A DNA stretch of 64,000 nucleotides from Bolinopsis microptera. Taxonomy: Eukaryota; Ctenophora; Tentaculata; Lobata; Bolinopsidae. This document shows positions 1 through 12,200 of the stretch, piece by piece (the stretch's first letter is position 1; each line of letters begins with the position of its first letter). Made by a program: the position numbers and the translations under genes. The DNA lies in assembly GCF_026151205.1 (NCBI RefSeq), contig NC_087079.1:11584635-11648634 (forward strand), read 5' to 3'. Below the pieces are notes generated by a model. The model was not told where the DNA came from and searched no databases. It saw only the letters and a program-made list of their open reading frames with translations.

Positions 1-571
1 CAAAGTCGTATATTACTCTGGCAGGAATAGCGGTTGTAGCCATTACCCTAGGTTATATAGTTTGGGGTTAGCAGGTTAACTTGGGGAGTCAGATTAATAA
101 TGCTCACTTTATGAAGATTGATAAAGCTGTGTTGTGGATGTGACCGGGGGGGGGGGGGGTTTTCCACCATTTTTCACCAATCTGCTGTACAATACATGAG
201 ACAAATCAGTCAAATCAGTCAAAATGTTAATTTAATACTGAAATGTTAAGTATCAATTATATTACTATAAATTGATACGTTAAGCTACCATAGCATTCGA
301 GCAGTCGCAAATATTGAACTGAACATACCATATTAAAAAGGTCATCATACAATTAAATTAAAAATCAAAGCTATCGGGATAAAGATGATTCTGTCACGAT
401 TAATATGAAGAATAAAAAACTGAATATTGTTATGTGTTTTATAAAATAGTATACAGTAAAACCCCGATTTACCGCCATTTAACATAATTTAGACCTTGAG
501 TTACTTGCTACTCTGCTGTCAATTAAGGAGAGAGAAGTCAGAGAGCAAAAAAATCGTTTTCTTTAGCTAAT
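1..571. other. Non-coding flank with poly-G tract
   Basis: I see no supported gene here. A run of 14 G at 146-159 is followed by a T/C-rich stretch. Short open frames are not conserved-looking. Similar long G or C runs recur at 18230, 19577, 23561, 26271, 40708 and 40968, several of them at transposon ends. Confidence 0.5.
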
Positions 572-2197
572 TCAAATCTTATAGAGGACCCCTAATCTTT
601 TTATTCCGAGTTCAGCACTTGTCTGCTCATGATTCAAAGCAGTATTATAATCTTGGAATATACCAAGCCAAGACAATGGATAAAGATATGATATACCATT
701 ACTATGTTGTATTACACAATAAACATGCATGTTTTCTGCCCGTATCTCCTCGTGAAAGTGAAATACTCCGTTGGCATAATCCTCTTCCTCAGTACACAGC
801 TCCAAGGCCCTCACCCTGCGATAGTCGTTACCAGCGACAGTTTTTATGATAAATCCACATTCTCCTGGTAGATTACATGGAGTCACAGAGGGATGCTTGA
901 AATGGAACTTCCCCATATTTTGTTCACTTTGTGGGCCAATTGTATCAGTACAGGAGCTAAAACTTTCCAGGGATAATATTGAGACATAGGAACTCGTCTG
1001 TGAGCATAAGAAACCTAAATCTGTTATTGCTTGCCAACCAAAAAGAAATAACTGGAGAGCTGATAAGACTGAGGGTAAAGTTTGCCAGCTTCGTCTTTTT
1101 CTTAATGCCTCTAGTCTATTCTTCGTGGATTGACGGTCATAGGAAGCCAAATTGGAATGATAATTACTATGATTATTCCAATGCACAACTGCTTCTACTG
1201 CCATCATCAAATTAGTAACTACCTCTGACACAGACAACCACTGGAATAGCTGTTCTAACGACATGTAAATGTCAAATGAGTGATACAAGTTTGGTATCAA
1301 ATTACATCTTGGCAAGGGTGTTAAACTAGATCCTCCAGCAGTGACTACGATATTTTGATTTGGTTTCGGTTGTGGCTCTATAGCTTGATTAACAACAACT
1401 GGTACCCTCATTTTGGTAGATCTTCTCAGTAAATTGTGAGTCCATCTCAGCATATGATCAGGTAAAGTATCCAGAACATCAAATAGTTGATCAAATGCAA
1501 ATCTGTTATTTTCTCTACAAAGTAACAAATCGGAATTTTCTAGCAGATACTGACAGTGATTAGGAAGACCATGTTTCAACACAAGTTCTGAGAGTTGACT
1601 CGTCAGTTTCTGTACAACAAAGTTCACTTCAGTTCCAGCTAATTCTATTACAATATCTAGCCTATGTGTGGACAATCTGTCGGCGTTATCAAGATACTTG
1701 TCTATAAACTGCTGCTTGACTTTTAGCATTTCGATCTTTTTTAATGCTACTGTCAGGAAATCCTTTGTTTTTAGACTTTCCGAAACAAAAGCTGCTTCCT
1801 CAAACAAGTAGAGTAGTTCGGTATAGGACGGTGTCTTCACCGAGTCAGCAACTGCAGTAAAATAACCAGCACATTTTTCAATCAACCAAGACACCTCAAA
1901 CACATTCGCCATCTTGTTAATGTCCCTGAATAGTTCCCGGGAAATCCCCTCTGCAGTTCCGGAGTAAGCAGCGTCAACGAACAGCTGAACAGCAGCTTTA
2001 CCAAACTCCAGCATGTCCACACTGGTCATGTGGAGGGTGGTTGTCATGTGATCAATGACTGGACTATTGAAAGAGAGGATCACAGAACTGGCAAGTACCT
2101 CACCTCCCTCACTTGTGTTCAGTTTCATGTTGCTGTGAGTAGGGGATCCTATCAGGTGCCTTCCAAAATCCATCGGGACACAAACTTTAGGAGCCAT
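572..2197 (-). CDS. BTB/POZ-like protein, single coding exon
   Basis: This is an uninterrupted 541-codon ORF. Residues about 30-120 look like a BTB/POZ fold: a short strand ending SSVILSFNSPV, then a helix pair with FVDAAYSGTAEG and a KMANVFEVSWLIEKC segment. A helical, BACK-like stretch follows to about residue 250. The C-terminal third (from about residue 430) has no family I recognise. BTB proteins usually form dimers and often act as cullin-3 substrate adaptors, but no Kelch repeats or zinc fingers are present to indicate a target. The ATG at 2197 is the first in the frame. Just upstream on the same strand is TTTTCAG, which could be the acceptor of a 5'UTR intron. BTB assignment is by pattern only; the gene looks real from its length and composition. 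Confidence 0.7.
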   Translation of the reverse strand: MAPKVCVPMDFGRHLIGSPTHSNMKLNTSEGGEVLASSVILSFNSPVIDHMTTTLHMTSVDMLEFGKAAVQLFVDAAYSGTAEGISRELFRDINKMANVFEVSWLIEKCAGYFTAVADSVKTPSYTELLYLFEEAAFVSESLKTKDFLTVALKKIEMLKVKQQFIDKYLDNADRLSTHRLDIVIELAGTEVNFVVQKLTSQLSELVLKHGLPNHCQYLLENSDLLLCRENNRFAFDQLFDVLDTLPDHMLRWTHNLLRRSTKMRVPVVVNQAIEPQPKPNQNIVVTAGGSSLTPLPRCNLIPNLYHSFDIYMSLEQLFQWLSVSEVVTNLMMAVEAVVHWNNHSNYHSNLASYDRQSTKNRLEALRKRRSWQTLPSVLSALQLFLFGWQAITDLGFLCSQTSSYVSILSLESFSSCTDTIGPQSEQNMGKFHFKHPSVTPCNLPGECGFIIKTVAGNDYRRVRALELCTEEEDYANGVFHFHEEIRAENMHVYCVIQHSNGISYLYPLSWLGIFQDYNTALNHEQTSAELGIKRLGVLYKI

Positions 2198-2588
2198 ATT
2201 TTACCTGAAAATTATGTAAGTTTTAAGAATAAGGATTTAATGAAAATCTTTTGTTGATTCGAAATGTAAAAAAATGAGAATTATACATGCTTCAAAGTAC
2301 ATAAACCTTCCATCTTTACATATTTGTGCATGTAAATTTATCATAATTAGTTCTACAGCCGAGAGATAGTCTTCACTCTTCTCTCTTACGTAAGGTGATT
2401 CACCAACTTGGCTGACATAATTCCAAAATACATGTTGTCTACGGAACAACAGAGCCTACTTTGTTTACACCTGCTACCTTGCTACATGTTTTTGTTTTCT
2501 CCTGGCTCCCAAAACAACCATGAGGATCTAGAAATTTCACTAAAGTACAACGTCACCGACTAAAAGGAGGAACATCCCACAAATAAAG
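2198..2588. promoter_or_regulatory. Divergent intergenic/promoter interval
   Basis: This 390-bp gap lies between the minus-strand BTB-like gene and a short plus-strand ORF at 2589, so it probably contains divergent promoters or 5'UTRs. I could not identify a TATA box with confidence. A possible 5'UTR intron of the BTB-like gene ends with TTTTCAG just upstream of its ATG. Confidence 0.3.
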
Positions 2589-2741
2589 ATGTCAGAGGAA
2601 TCAGAGGAGGAACTAGAAAGACTTTACGAGGAAATCAGAGGGAGGAGAAGTAACAGAGAGCATCAGATATACGCTAATGTAGCAGGGGTGACAGGAAGCA
2701 GTGTAGATGGCAGAGGTGCAACTAAGTCTGCTATTGGCAAG
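2589..2741 (+). CDS. Possible first coding exon (51 codons), gene unassigned
   Basis: The ATG at 2589 is in a purine-rich context (aaagATGt) and opens a charged peptide beginning MSEESEEELERLYEEIRG. It could end at a donor, GGCAAG|GTTGGT (2741/2742), in phase 0. The next in-frame stop follows soon after if it is not spliced. The first TRPM coding exon at 3271 is preceded by CCTCCAG, a usable acceptor, also in phase 0. This exon could therefore be a 5' coding exon of TRPM copy A, or the start of an unrelated gene. No equivalent was seen upstream of TRPM copy B. Confidence 0.35.
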
Positions 2742-3270
2742 GTTGGTTGGGCTTACATTATTTTGATTTAGGATTTACAAACAAGATACAAAAGTTTTTA
2801 AATTTAGAGTTACAAATTTAGAGTTTTAGAGTTATAAACTTGAATGCAATGGTCTGTGAGCAAAGATCAGGAACACGCTGTAAAATACAGTAAGCTTCTG
2901 TAACAAAATTAGATGTTTACTGACAGGAATTATCTTGAATTCCTAAGTAATTATGACACATAATTATGACAAGTTTGCTGAAATATTGTCACACAACTAC
3001 GACAGTACGACGATTGAGTCTAATGAAACAAAGAGGATATAAATGGACATAAATGTGTGTAGCGTGCTATAGTTTATAAGTCTCGTACACATTAATTCGT
3101 CGATCCTTGTAAAGTTGTAATATTTTATAGCCATTAACTTTGAAAATTAAATAGCATCAATTTGTAAAACGTCGTTCTTGCCAATCTTACAAGAGATATG
3201 ATTTTTTTAAACGCATTAATGAAATCATATCTCTATTTACAAAATAGCAAAATAATTCGTGAACCTCCAG

Positions 3271-6200
3271 ATGATGGATCAGTTTGTAGAAGATTCGTCA
3301 GAAGAAGACGATGAAGAGGAAGACATTTGGTCGAAGAACAACAAGAAAATAATATCTTCATATGTCAGAAAAATAGCTGAGCCCATAAATGAACCGAGCA
3401 TTGATTTTTCTAAATCATTGTTGAGCCTGGACAAAAGACACAACGTTATGAAGCACATGGTAAAATCAATGAACAGAAAGGACATAAAGTGGATTAGAGA
3501 CAATTTCATGAGCTCTTTCTGTAAAGTTTTTGTCCTGAACGAAGAAACTGGGAAGTGTTACTGTGGGAGGTATCAACAGGAACACAGAAAGACAGCTCTA
3601 CTTCCTGCAGATGAGGAGGGGAACAGTCCGCTAGAGTGGAGCAGGGAGCAGTGTATTGGGAAGGAGCCCACTAATGGCTTAGGACGGGTTCTTTTTGATG
3701 ACGAGGACCACTTTGCATCGAGGTAAATGTGATTAGAAATTAATTTACACTGCCTTAATTTATTTACCTAATTGAACATGATTCTTTATTTTTAGTTCAT
3801 ACAATCTAAATACATAATCGATTCGGGATTTTTTTAAATTTATGCATAAATTTTCAGATACATTCGATTGTCGGACGACACACCACAAGAATTGGTATTC
3901 AGGTTACTCAAAAACAAGTGGAAAGTGAACAATCCTGGCATGGTTGTGTCGAACTATTGGTAGCTTGGATAACTTTACTATAAAACGTGAAGTAAAAAGT
4001 TTAATAAAACATGGGATCATTAAAGCAGTAAGTTTGAAGGCACATTCAATTAACTCAAAATTTATGAGTTGAACTTTCCCTGAGCGGTTATCATGAATCA
4101 ACCTTGCTGTCACACAAAACCGTCCAACCGTCACAACCTTCTTTCTAACTAGCCTATTATTTTTGACCTTAGGTCAGTAAAACAACTGGGTGGATCATTT
4201 CATCAGGCTTAGACAAAGGTTTCGTGAAGGTCATTGGAGATGCTGTTCACCAATATGGATATCCATTCCCTTGTATTGGAATAACACGTGAGTGCATCTA
4301 TCAAGTTTTAATAAAAGTCATTGTCGTGTTAGACTGATGGAGGACAGAAAGCTGTGGAGAACTGTTGTCAATGGATCTCGGGAATACTACCCGCCTTAAG
4401 TCTAGTCTAAGTCTAAGTTGTCATTTAAACGTTCACTTATTGCGATGGAGGACTTTGATTTAAAAAACCTAAGAAACCAAGATGCGTAAATGCCACCCAA
4501 CATTTTTCTACATCAAAGTTGACCTTAATTTTAGCTCATCCTTGTACTATCTCAGATTGGGGATCACTAGAGGACAGGACATACCTGGAGTCTAAAGTAT
4601 CCTTGTTTGAGAGAGTCAACTATTTAAAGTACAATCAAAACAATGAAGGTCAACAAACAGAGAATAGATTGGAAACTCATCACACCCATTTCTTTTTTGT
4701 TGATGACGGTATGACTGCTGGAGTAACTAACATGGACACTGAGGAACAGTTCAGAAAACGTTTTGAACATTTCATATTGGAGGATCTCAGGACTCCTATT
4801 GTAGTGGTACTATTGCAGGTTCACATTTTTGTTCTTTTCCGAATCATCTTTCAGCCCTATAAAAATTGAAAATTAAATGTATTTTATGTGAATGTTAAAT
4901 TATTACGGATGTCTTCACGTTGCTAAACAATTTAGAAGAATACCTTGTGCCCTTCTGTAATTCACATCGCTGATTTTAATACAATCACGCACTAATAATG
5001 TTCATTTAAAGGGAGAGGTTGACGCATTTCAAAGAGTGTCAGAGTGCCTTAAAAACAACATACCGGTAATAGCTACAATAGGTCATGGAAAACTAGCAGA
5101 TTTTCTAAAATTTGTTGTCGATCATTTTGGAACAGCAAAACCTACACCAACAACTTCGGAAACTTCTTTAAAAGAGCATCATGAAAGTCATGTTTGCCTT
5201 TGTGCTCTAGATCGAACAAAAGTAAGCAGTTGTCCTGATGTGAAATATCAATTACAAACGATGTTTGATGATCGTTCAAAGACAGAGCTGGAACATTTTC
5301 TATCAAGTCTCTCAAAGGTAATTACAATTTTGGTACAAGATTTTATAGAAAAACATACATTGAAATACAAGCTTATGTTCCTCATGATTATATAGATTTA
5401 TACATTAAAAATATCAAACCATTTTCAACAGGTTTCACAATTGCTGGATGGTATGACATTCTATGACGAAACACAGCCTTTTGATGGGGCAATATTCCAA
5501 GCATTAATGAAGAAAAACAAATCAAGTTTAAGAAGTCAGCTGGAACTTGCTTTGAGATGGGACAGGTAGGAACGGATTGTAAAAATCCACCCCTGTTTGG
5601 GTGCAGCTATATTTTACCATTTCTAACTGAGTAAAGTCGATAAATGCCTTTTTAGGAACTTTTGCAAACATATTTACCCTATTTACCAAAGTTAAGTTAG
5701 TTTTGATAAAAGTTTAATGAATTGCAGATTGGAAATAGCTCAGGACATAGTTAAGTTGCACAACACCGCATCCCCAGAAAGCCAATATGCTCTCTCACTG
5801 ACTCTGTTCAACAGTATAGTAAATGATAGACCTCATTTCGTTGAATTCCTACTCAACTCTGGTGGGGATATGATTCAAGTTCAAAACAACATCGATGGAA
5901 TAATCAGTGAGTAGCGTGACTGTCAACAGCTTAAGGTTCTTATTTGTACATACTACATAGTGACGTGCCCCAGAGACATGGTGATTGAAAATATGATACC
6001 GTGTAAACGTGTAATATTGTACAACAGTTTTAAACTAATTACAACACTACAAATCTATTACATTTATTGAGGTATGACCAAAATGACCAACATGACAAAA
6101 ATGTAATGTAATTGGAGGTATCAAATCTATTCAATAAACTTCAATCAACTTCAATCGACTTCAATCAATCTTTTTATCTACAACCAACTCAACCAACTCA

Positions 6201-9200
6201 ACATCATGAACGATTCATTGGAAACATTTTTCGGCAAATTATTGATGGAATGTGATACAAAATGTAAAAACTGTTCAGATCTTGAAACTCGCGTGAAGTT
6301 TCTGGAGCGTAAAGTGTTCATTTTAGAGGAGATTGTTCAAACCTCACAAACAATAGCAGAGATTAATGAAACTATTTCGCCTCAAAGTGGAAACCAATCA
6401 ATTGCTCAATACAAGTGTTTCGATGTATCAGTGCAAACGGACTCCAGCAACAATAACATTCAGTATGACAATGAATGTGAGGTACCAGAATCATTTTTGT
6501 TGATTGATGATGATGGCTATGTAGAAGCACCTCTATCAATTATTTCTAACAACATAGACATTTCAACCAGCGAGATTACAGACACTGGCTCAGTTATTCC
6601 AAGAAGTGGTGAATATTATGCAGGATTAGATTTAACACCTGTGTCAAGTTCAGACCTTACTACAGACTATGAAATCCCTGATATCGCCATCACACCTGTT
6701 GAACTTATTGAACAGGCACCATTCGGCAAATTTTCTGTTGAAATCTTATTTGAGGAATTAAAGTTCAGCCACCACTTCCATAACAGGAAATCAGTCTACT
6801 TTGGGAAACATCCTTACGTGTACAGTGGAGGAATGCATGACCCAAAGAAGATCCCCCAGGGATCTTACATGGCAAGTATATGTTCCTTTCTAGATGAGCT
6901 ATTCCCAGAATACAACTACAACAGTGTTCTGGTCAATCTCTATGAATCTGGAGAGGAACATATGCCTGCTCATAGTGACAATGAAGAATTTATTGAAGAA
7001 GATTCGTACATTGTAACAGTGTCCCTTGGTGCTTCCAGGATGATGCAGTTGACTGAAATCAAAACAGGACAAGTGGTGACTTCCCTAATTTTAGAACATG
7101 GAGATGTATGTCTTATGTCCAAAAAGTCCCAACATCAATTCAACCATGAACTATGTCCCGATCCACTATGCACAGACAAAAGGATCAGTTTAACTTTTAG
7201 ACTTATCAAACCAGTTGTCTGCAGTCAACCAAGAAAATCACCTTCTACAGCTAGTGGATATGTACCCTACAACGAAAGTGAATTTGAAGTCCACCATTCC
7301 AGAGTTCAGAGTTCAGCCAAGTCAACTGCAGCGCCTCCTTCACCTGAACAGATCCCAAGTGACCTGCCAATTGATACCATCTACATCAGCAGCAGTATGT
7401 TCAGGGACCTCAACGGAACTCTACTAAGTTCGAGGAAGCAGAAAGCTAAGGTGTTCTTCTACCCTGGAGCGAACTCTGCTCAAATGTTAAATAGGCTGTT
7501 ACATGATGAGGAGTTCAAAAAACTGGACAAAAAGGATGTAAAGCGTGTTTTCATACTAACAGGCACAGACTACGTAGATTCTGTCTGTAACAATTATATT
7601 TCTATGAAAAATGCAACAGAAGGAATTGATCAAATACTTAGTATACTTTGGGGAATGTTTATTGGAGCAAGAATTTCAGTTATAAATATTTTACCTAGGA
7701 ACAGTTATAACAAAAATGAAGTTATCAACGAATTAAATAGGTTTATTTCTAACACCTGCTCTAGCCATGGGTTAAATTATATAGATTTAGAACGTACCAA
7801 TAGACTATTTACCAGCCGAGTTACTGGAGTAAGGAAACAGGTATTTTTCAAAAAGGGAATAGATAATGTTCACCTTAATATCAAGGGAATCGCCAGGTTG
7901 GCGAAACATTTAAAATATTTATCCCACAATGAGCAAACTTAGTCTCTCCATTCAGATTGTAGAAAGTTCTGTAGTTAAATGAGTATTTGATACTTTTATC
8001 AAAGAATCACATTTTAAATTATTAAGTCACAAATAAATCAGCATGACATAAAACTAAATGTCATGAATTTTATTTAAATTGCTTGAAGAAGAAACGTATA
8101 GATTTGTCCTCCTTTTAACTTTATTATTACCACATTCGTACCTCAATAAACGATAATCTCTCTCTTGGTCTATGTAATATACAGGGTGGCCTGACTAATC
8201 TGGCAAAAACTCTCGAACTACAGGAGCTAATATTTCGCGAAAAGCTTGACATAATTGGAATTAATGAGACAAACCTTAAATCTGATATAGACACTAGTAC
8301 ACTTAACTTCCCCTTAAACTTTGATTTTATAAGGTGTGATAGACCTAACGATAGAGGAAGAGGAGGGTGTGGTATATTGATCAACCAAAATGTAAACCAC
8401 AAATTACTCAATTTAGATATAACTTACTCTGATATTTCTAAAATCGAAGCTATATGGATACAACTCAAGGATGCCAATCTTTACATTTGCTGCTTCTACA
8501 GATCACAAAACTTTTGTCACCTAGATACTTTCCTTGATTATATGACTGAATGTATGATGAAACTTCAAGGTAAGAAAGTAATATGGATTGGCGATGTTAA
8601 TGTTAACCAAAACTCTTTATCTGATCTAGATTATAAAAAGTTAGATATAACAATGAAGCTCTTTGGAATGATACAGACTGTTACAGGAATTACTAGAGTT
8701 GCAAACTTAGATGGTAGGATAACGCAGAGCACAATAGATGTTGTCATGACTAACTGTTACTCTAATTTCATAGAGTGTAAAGTACTTGATGATAGAATAG
8801 GAGATCACCCAGTGGCGTAACGTTGCCTGTTGTCGCCCCCCTGCCGAAAAGGCGCCCCCCTGTTGGCGCCCCTCCCCTTTTGGTGCCCCTCCCTAAAATT
8901 GAACAAATTAGGTGATTTTAGAGGATACGCAGATAAAATCTCTAAAAAAGTGTGTATCTAGAGCAAAACGCGCAGTTTTGCTAGTACTTTAGTTAAGTTT
9001 TCGAAATTGTCCCACATTCAAACGACGATTTGGCGCCCCCCTAAGACGGCGCCCCCCTGCACAGCAGGGTCAGCAGGGCCCTTCGTTACGCCACTGAGAT
9101 CACCAAGCTCTCAAATGTGTTCTCGACTTTAAAGTAAGTAAAGCTAGTAAATTCCAGAAGGTTCTTATCAAAGACCACTCCTTAAACAATCTGAAAGCCT

Positions 9201-12200
9201 TAAGCTATTTTCTGGGATCCTGCAGCAACTACAGTAATATTCTAAGCTGTACTAATGTAGACCATGCCCTAGATGGACTTAATCATCACATCCAGGAATC
9301 GTATGATAATTACTGTCCACCTAAACAGATAAAATGTAATAGTAACTTTCTCTGTAATCCCTCTAAAGAACTGTTGGCAGAAATACGGAAGAAGAAGATG
9401 CTTTTCAGAAAGTATAAAAAGTGTTTAGGACAATTAAACAAATTCAAGTGTAATTGTATTAATGGAATATGTAAATGCAGAAAAAGTGAACTACATAAGA
9501 AATGCTCTACTTCGTGGGATAACTATCGTCCCCAAAGAAACTATGTGACAAAATTATCCAAAGAAAACAGACGTACAAATATTGTTCAGGACCTTACTGT
9601 GAAAAGTGCAAAAAACGATTTAAAAGGCATTTGGAAAACTATCAAACATGCTTCAAACTTAACTGGAAAAATAAGTAGCTCTTCCCCAAGCAACTTAAAT
9701 GTTAACGGAGTTAACCTGCATTTTGCCACAGTTGGTACAATAATACAAGAATCGATTAAGGAAAAGGATTCAGACGACTTCCTAGAATATATGCCGCCTC
9801 CAACAGAGTGTAAACTCTCTGTATTCGAAGAGGTGACTGTTGAACAAGTAAAAGAATATATACTCAGTATACCATCAGATAAATCGATTAACGATATCAT
9901 GCCCATTAAAATATATAAGTATATTATTCCCCAAATCATCGATCCAGTAGCTCATATTATAAACCTTAGTATGAAAAGTGGAACAATGCCGTTGGCATGT
10001 AAAATTGCATCAGTCACTCCAATTCTTAAAACTGGTGACCCTAATGATCCAAATAACTACCGGCCAATATCCATACTCCCCCTACTTGGAAAATGCATAG
10101 AATATTTTGTTAACCAACAGCTTACAGAGTATGTTGAAACAAATAAACTGCTTACCAACCATCAGTATGGTTTTAGAAAAGATCATTCCACCACTTTTCT
10201 AATGCTTAATCTATTTGATAAAATATTTACGTCTAAGGAATCACAGAAGAAACCTGCAATTGTATTCTTAGATATCAAAAAGGCCTTTGACACAGTAAGC
10301 CATAATATTTTATTAAAAAAACTTAAGTATTATGGAGTTGATGGCTTTGTCATAAAGTGGTTCAAAAGCTACCTTGGGGACAGAAAGCAACACACCAAAA
10401 TACGTGGTAATGTAAGCACATCACTCCTTGTTAAAACAGGTGTGCCACAGGGTAGCATATTAGGACCAATTCTATTTAGTTTATTCATAAATGATCTCAG
10501 TAGAAATTGCACACAATCTACTGTTTACTTATTTGCAGATGATAGTGCACTATATTTTGATAACATTTCCCGAGGCATATATGAGAATGTAATTAAGGAT
10601 ATGAAAATTGTGTATGAATGGCTTAGAATCAACAAGCTAAGACTAAATGCTGCAAAATCTTCATTCATTGTATTTGATAGATCACCTAATCTGGACACGT
10701 TGTCAATCCCTCTGGATTTGGAAAAAGAATGCCTATTTATAGAAGAAACTAAATCTCAAAAATATTTAGGTCTCATGATAGACAATTTATTGAACTTTCA
10801 AGACCATATTGATTATGTGAAATCAAAAATTGCTAAAAGAATAGGGGCATTATACAGGTCGAAAAATCTTCTTCCACTAAAATATAGAAAAATGTTTGTA
10901 AATGCTCTTATGCTCCCCCAATTTGACTACCTGGATATAATATGGTGTAGGGCTGCCAAAACCAAACTTAATTCTCTTGATATATTATACAAGAAAGTAG
11001 CAAAAATTGCTCTGGATGTACATTGGCAGGAACCATCAGTAAATGTATATCGAAATATGAAGTGGTTACCCTTACACTTAAGAAGACAACTCCATCTATC
11101 AACGTATATGTATAAAATTCTTAATGAGGCTGCACCATCATCATTCACAGATAAATTTTCTTATGTATCCGGAGGATCACGTGATGCTGAGAGGTGCAAC
11201 CTTTATATTCACAAATCCAGAACACACAAAACCTTTACATATTTAGGTGCAAAATGTTGGAATACAATTCCAGAGAACATAAGGACTATAGAATGTAGTG
11301 TAAAATTCTCACAATGTATGAAATCTAAATTTATGTCAGATGTAATTCAAGGAGTCTCATCCTATGAAATAAACAATAGTTTCGACTATTTCTACACTCT
11401 AGCTATGTGACAACTGAAACAAATTTTATGGTGCTGGAGTTTTTGTCGGGTGGAAAGGCCCCCTGCGTTATATATGACCTAGGTTTTTCCAGAAGTATAG
11501 AACTTTAAACATCTCCTTTATTCGTTCCCATTTGTTATCATTGCCAATCTATTATTGTTCTATACTTCTCTGTATATAACTGTAAATAACATTACTAACG
11601 TAATCCCAAAGTGGGCATCTATGTAATCTTAATTGTTACCTTCATGCCCACAGTTCACTGTTAAATCATATCTTATTTTATCACTCATTAATTTATTACT
11701 CATTATGTTTTACATACTATATCCTTATGTCCCTAGAAGGGTGTTCTGATAACAGTTTTCGACTGACTTGAATGTCCTGCACAGCAGATTGAAGCTTCTT
11801 AAATTATTTTTATTCTTATTGTATTGCTGTGTAAATTTGATTCTAATTCTAATTCTAATTCTAATGTACCTGAACTTAACACAAAATTCTCCAAAAAAGC
11901 GACGATAAATATGTTGAATTAGTATTAATAGATGAAATCTTTATCCAGGAGACATCCATGTGCCCCACTTCGTGAGACTACTAGAAAAACAATCCACCTA
12001 TGAGGTGTTATCAGACAATCAAACAGCAAAGAAACAAGTCAAGGACAATGAAGACTTATTGACCAGAGGTGCTTCATCTCATTCTTTGAGTAAGCCACCA
12101 GACAATTATCATGACCTTAATGTGAGCCATTACAATGAGTTGCTCAATAACGTGATAGGGAGTTGGTATGGAGCAAGGACTGGTCAGGAAGAAGACCCTT

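Larger units (their letters stand above)
6077..11866 (+). mobile_element. Near-complete CR1/L2-like LINE in TRPM-A intron 7
   Basis: Two ORFs in the same orientation as the host gene: ORF1 (6206-7942) and an endonuclease/reverse-transcriptase ORF2 (from 8119). A 3'UTR follows, ending in an (ATTCTA)n-type tail at about 11840-11866, as in several CR1/L2-clade LINEs. The equivalent intron in TRPM copy B is only about 175 bp, which confirms an insertion after the duplication or a loss from copy B. The 5' boundary is approximate; a short repeat at about 6043-6073 that also occurs at 37.8 and 50.8 kb lies just upstream. ORF1 is fully open, and the only lesion seen in ORF2 is a MITE insertion, so the element looks young. 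Confidence 0.85.
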
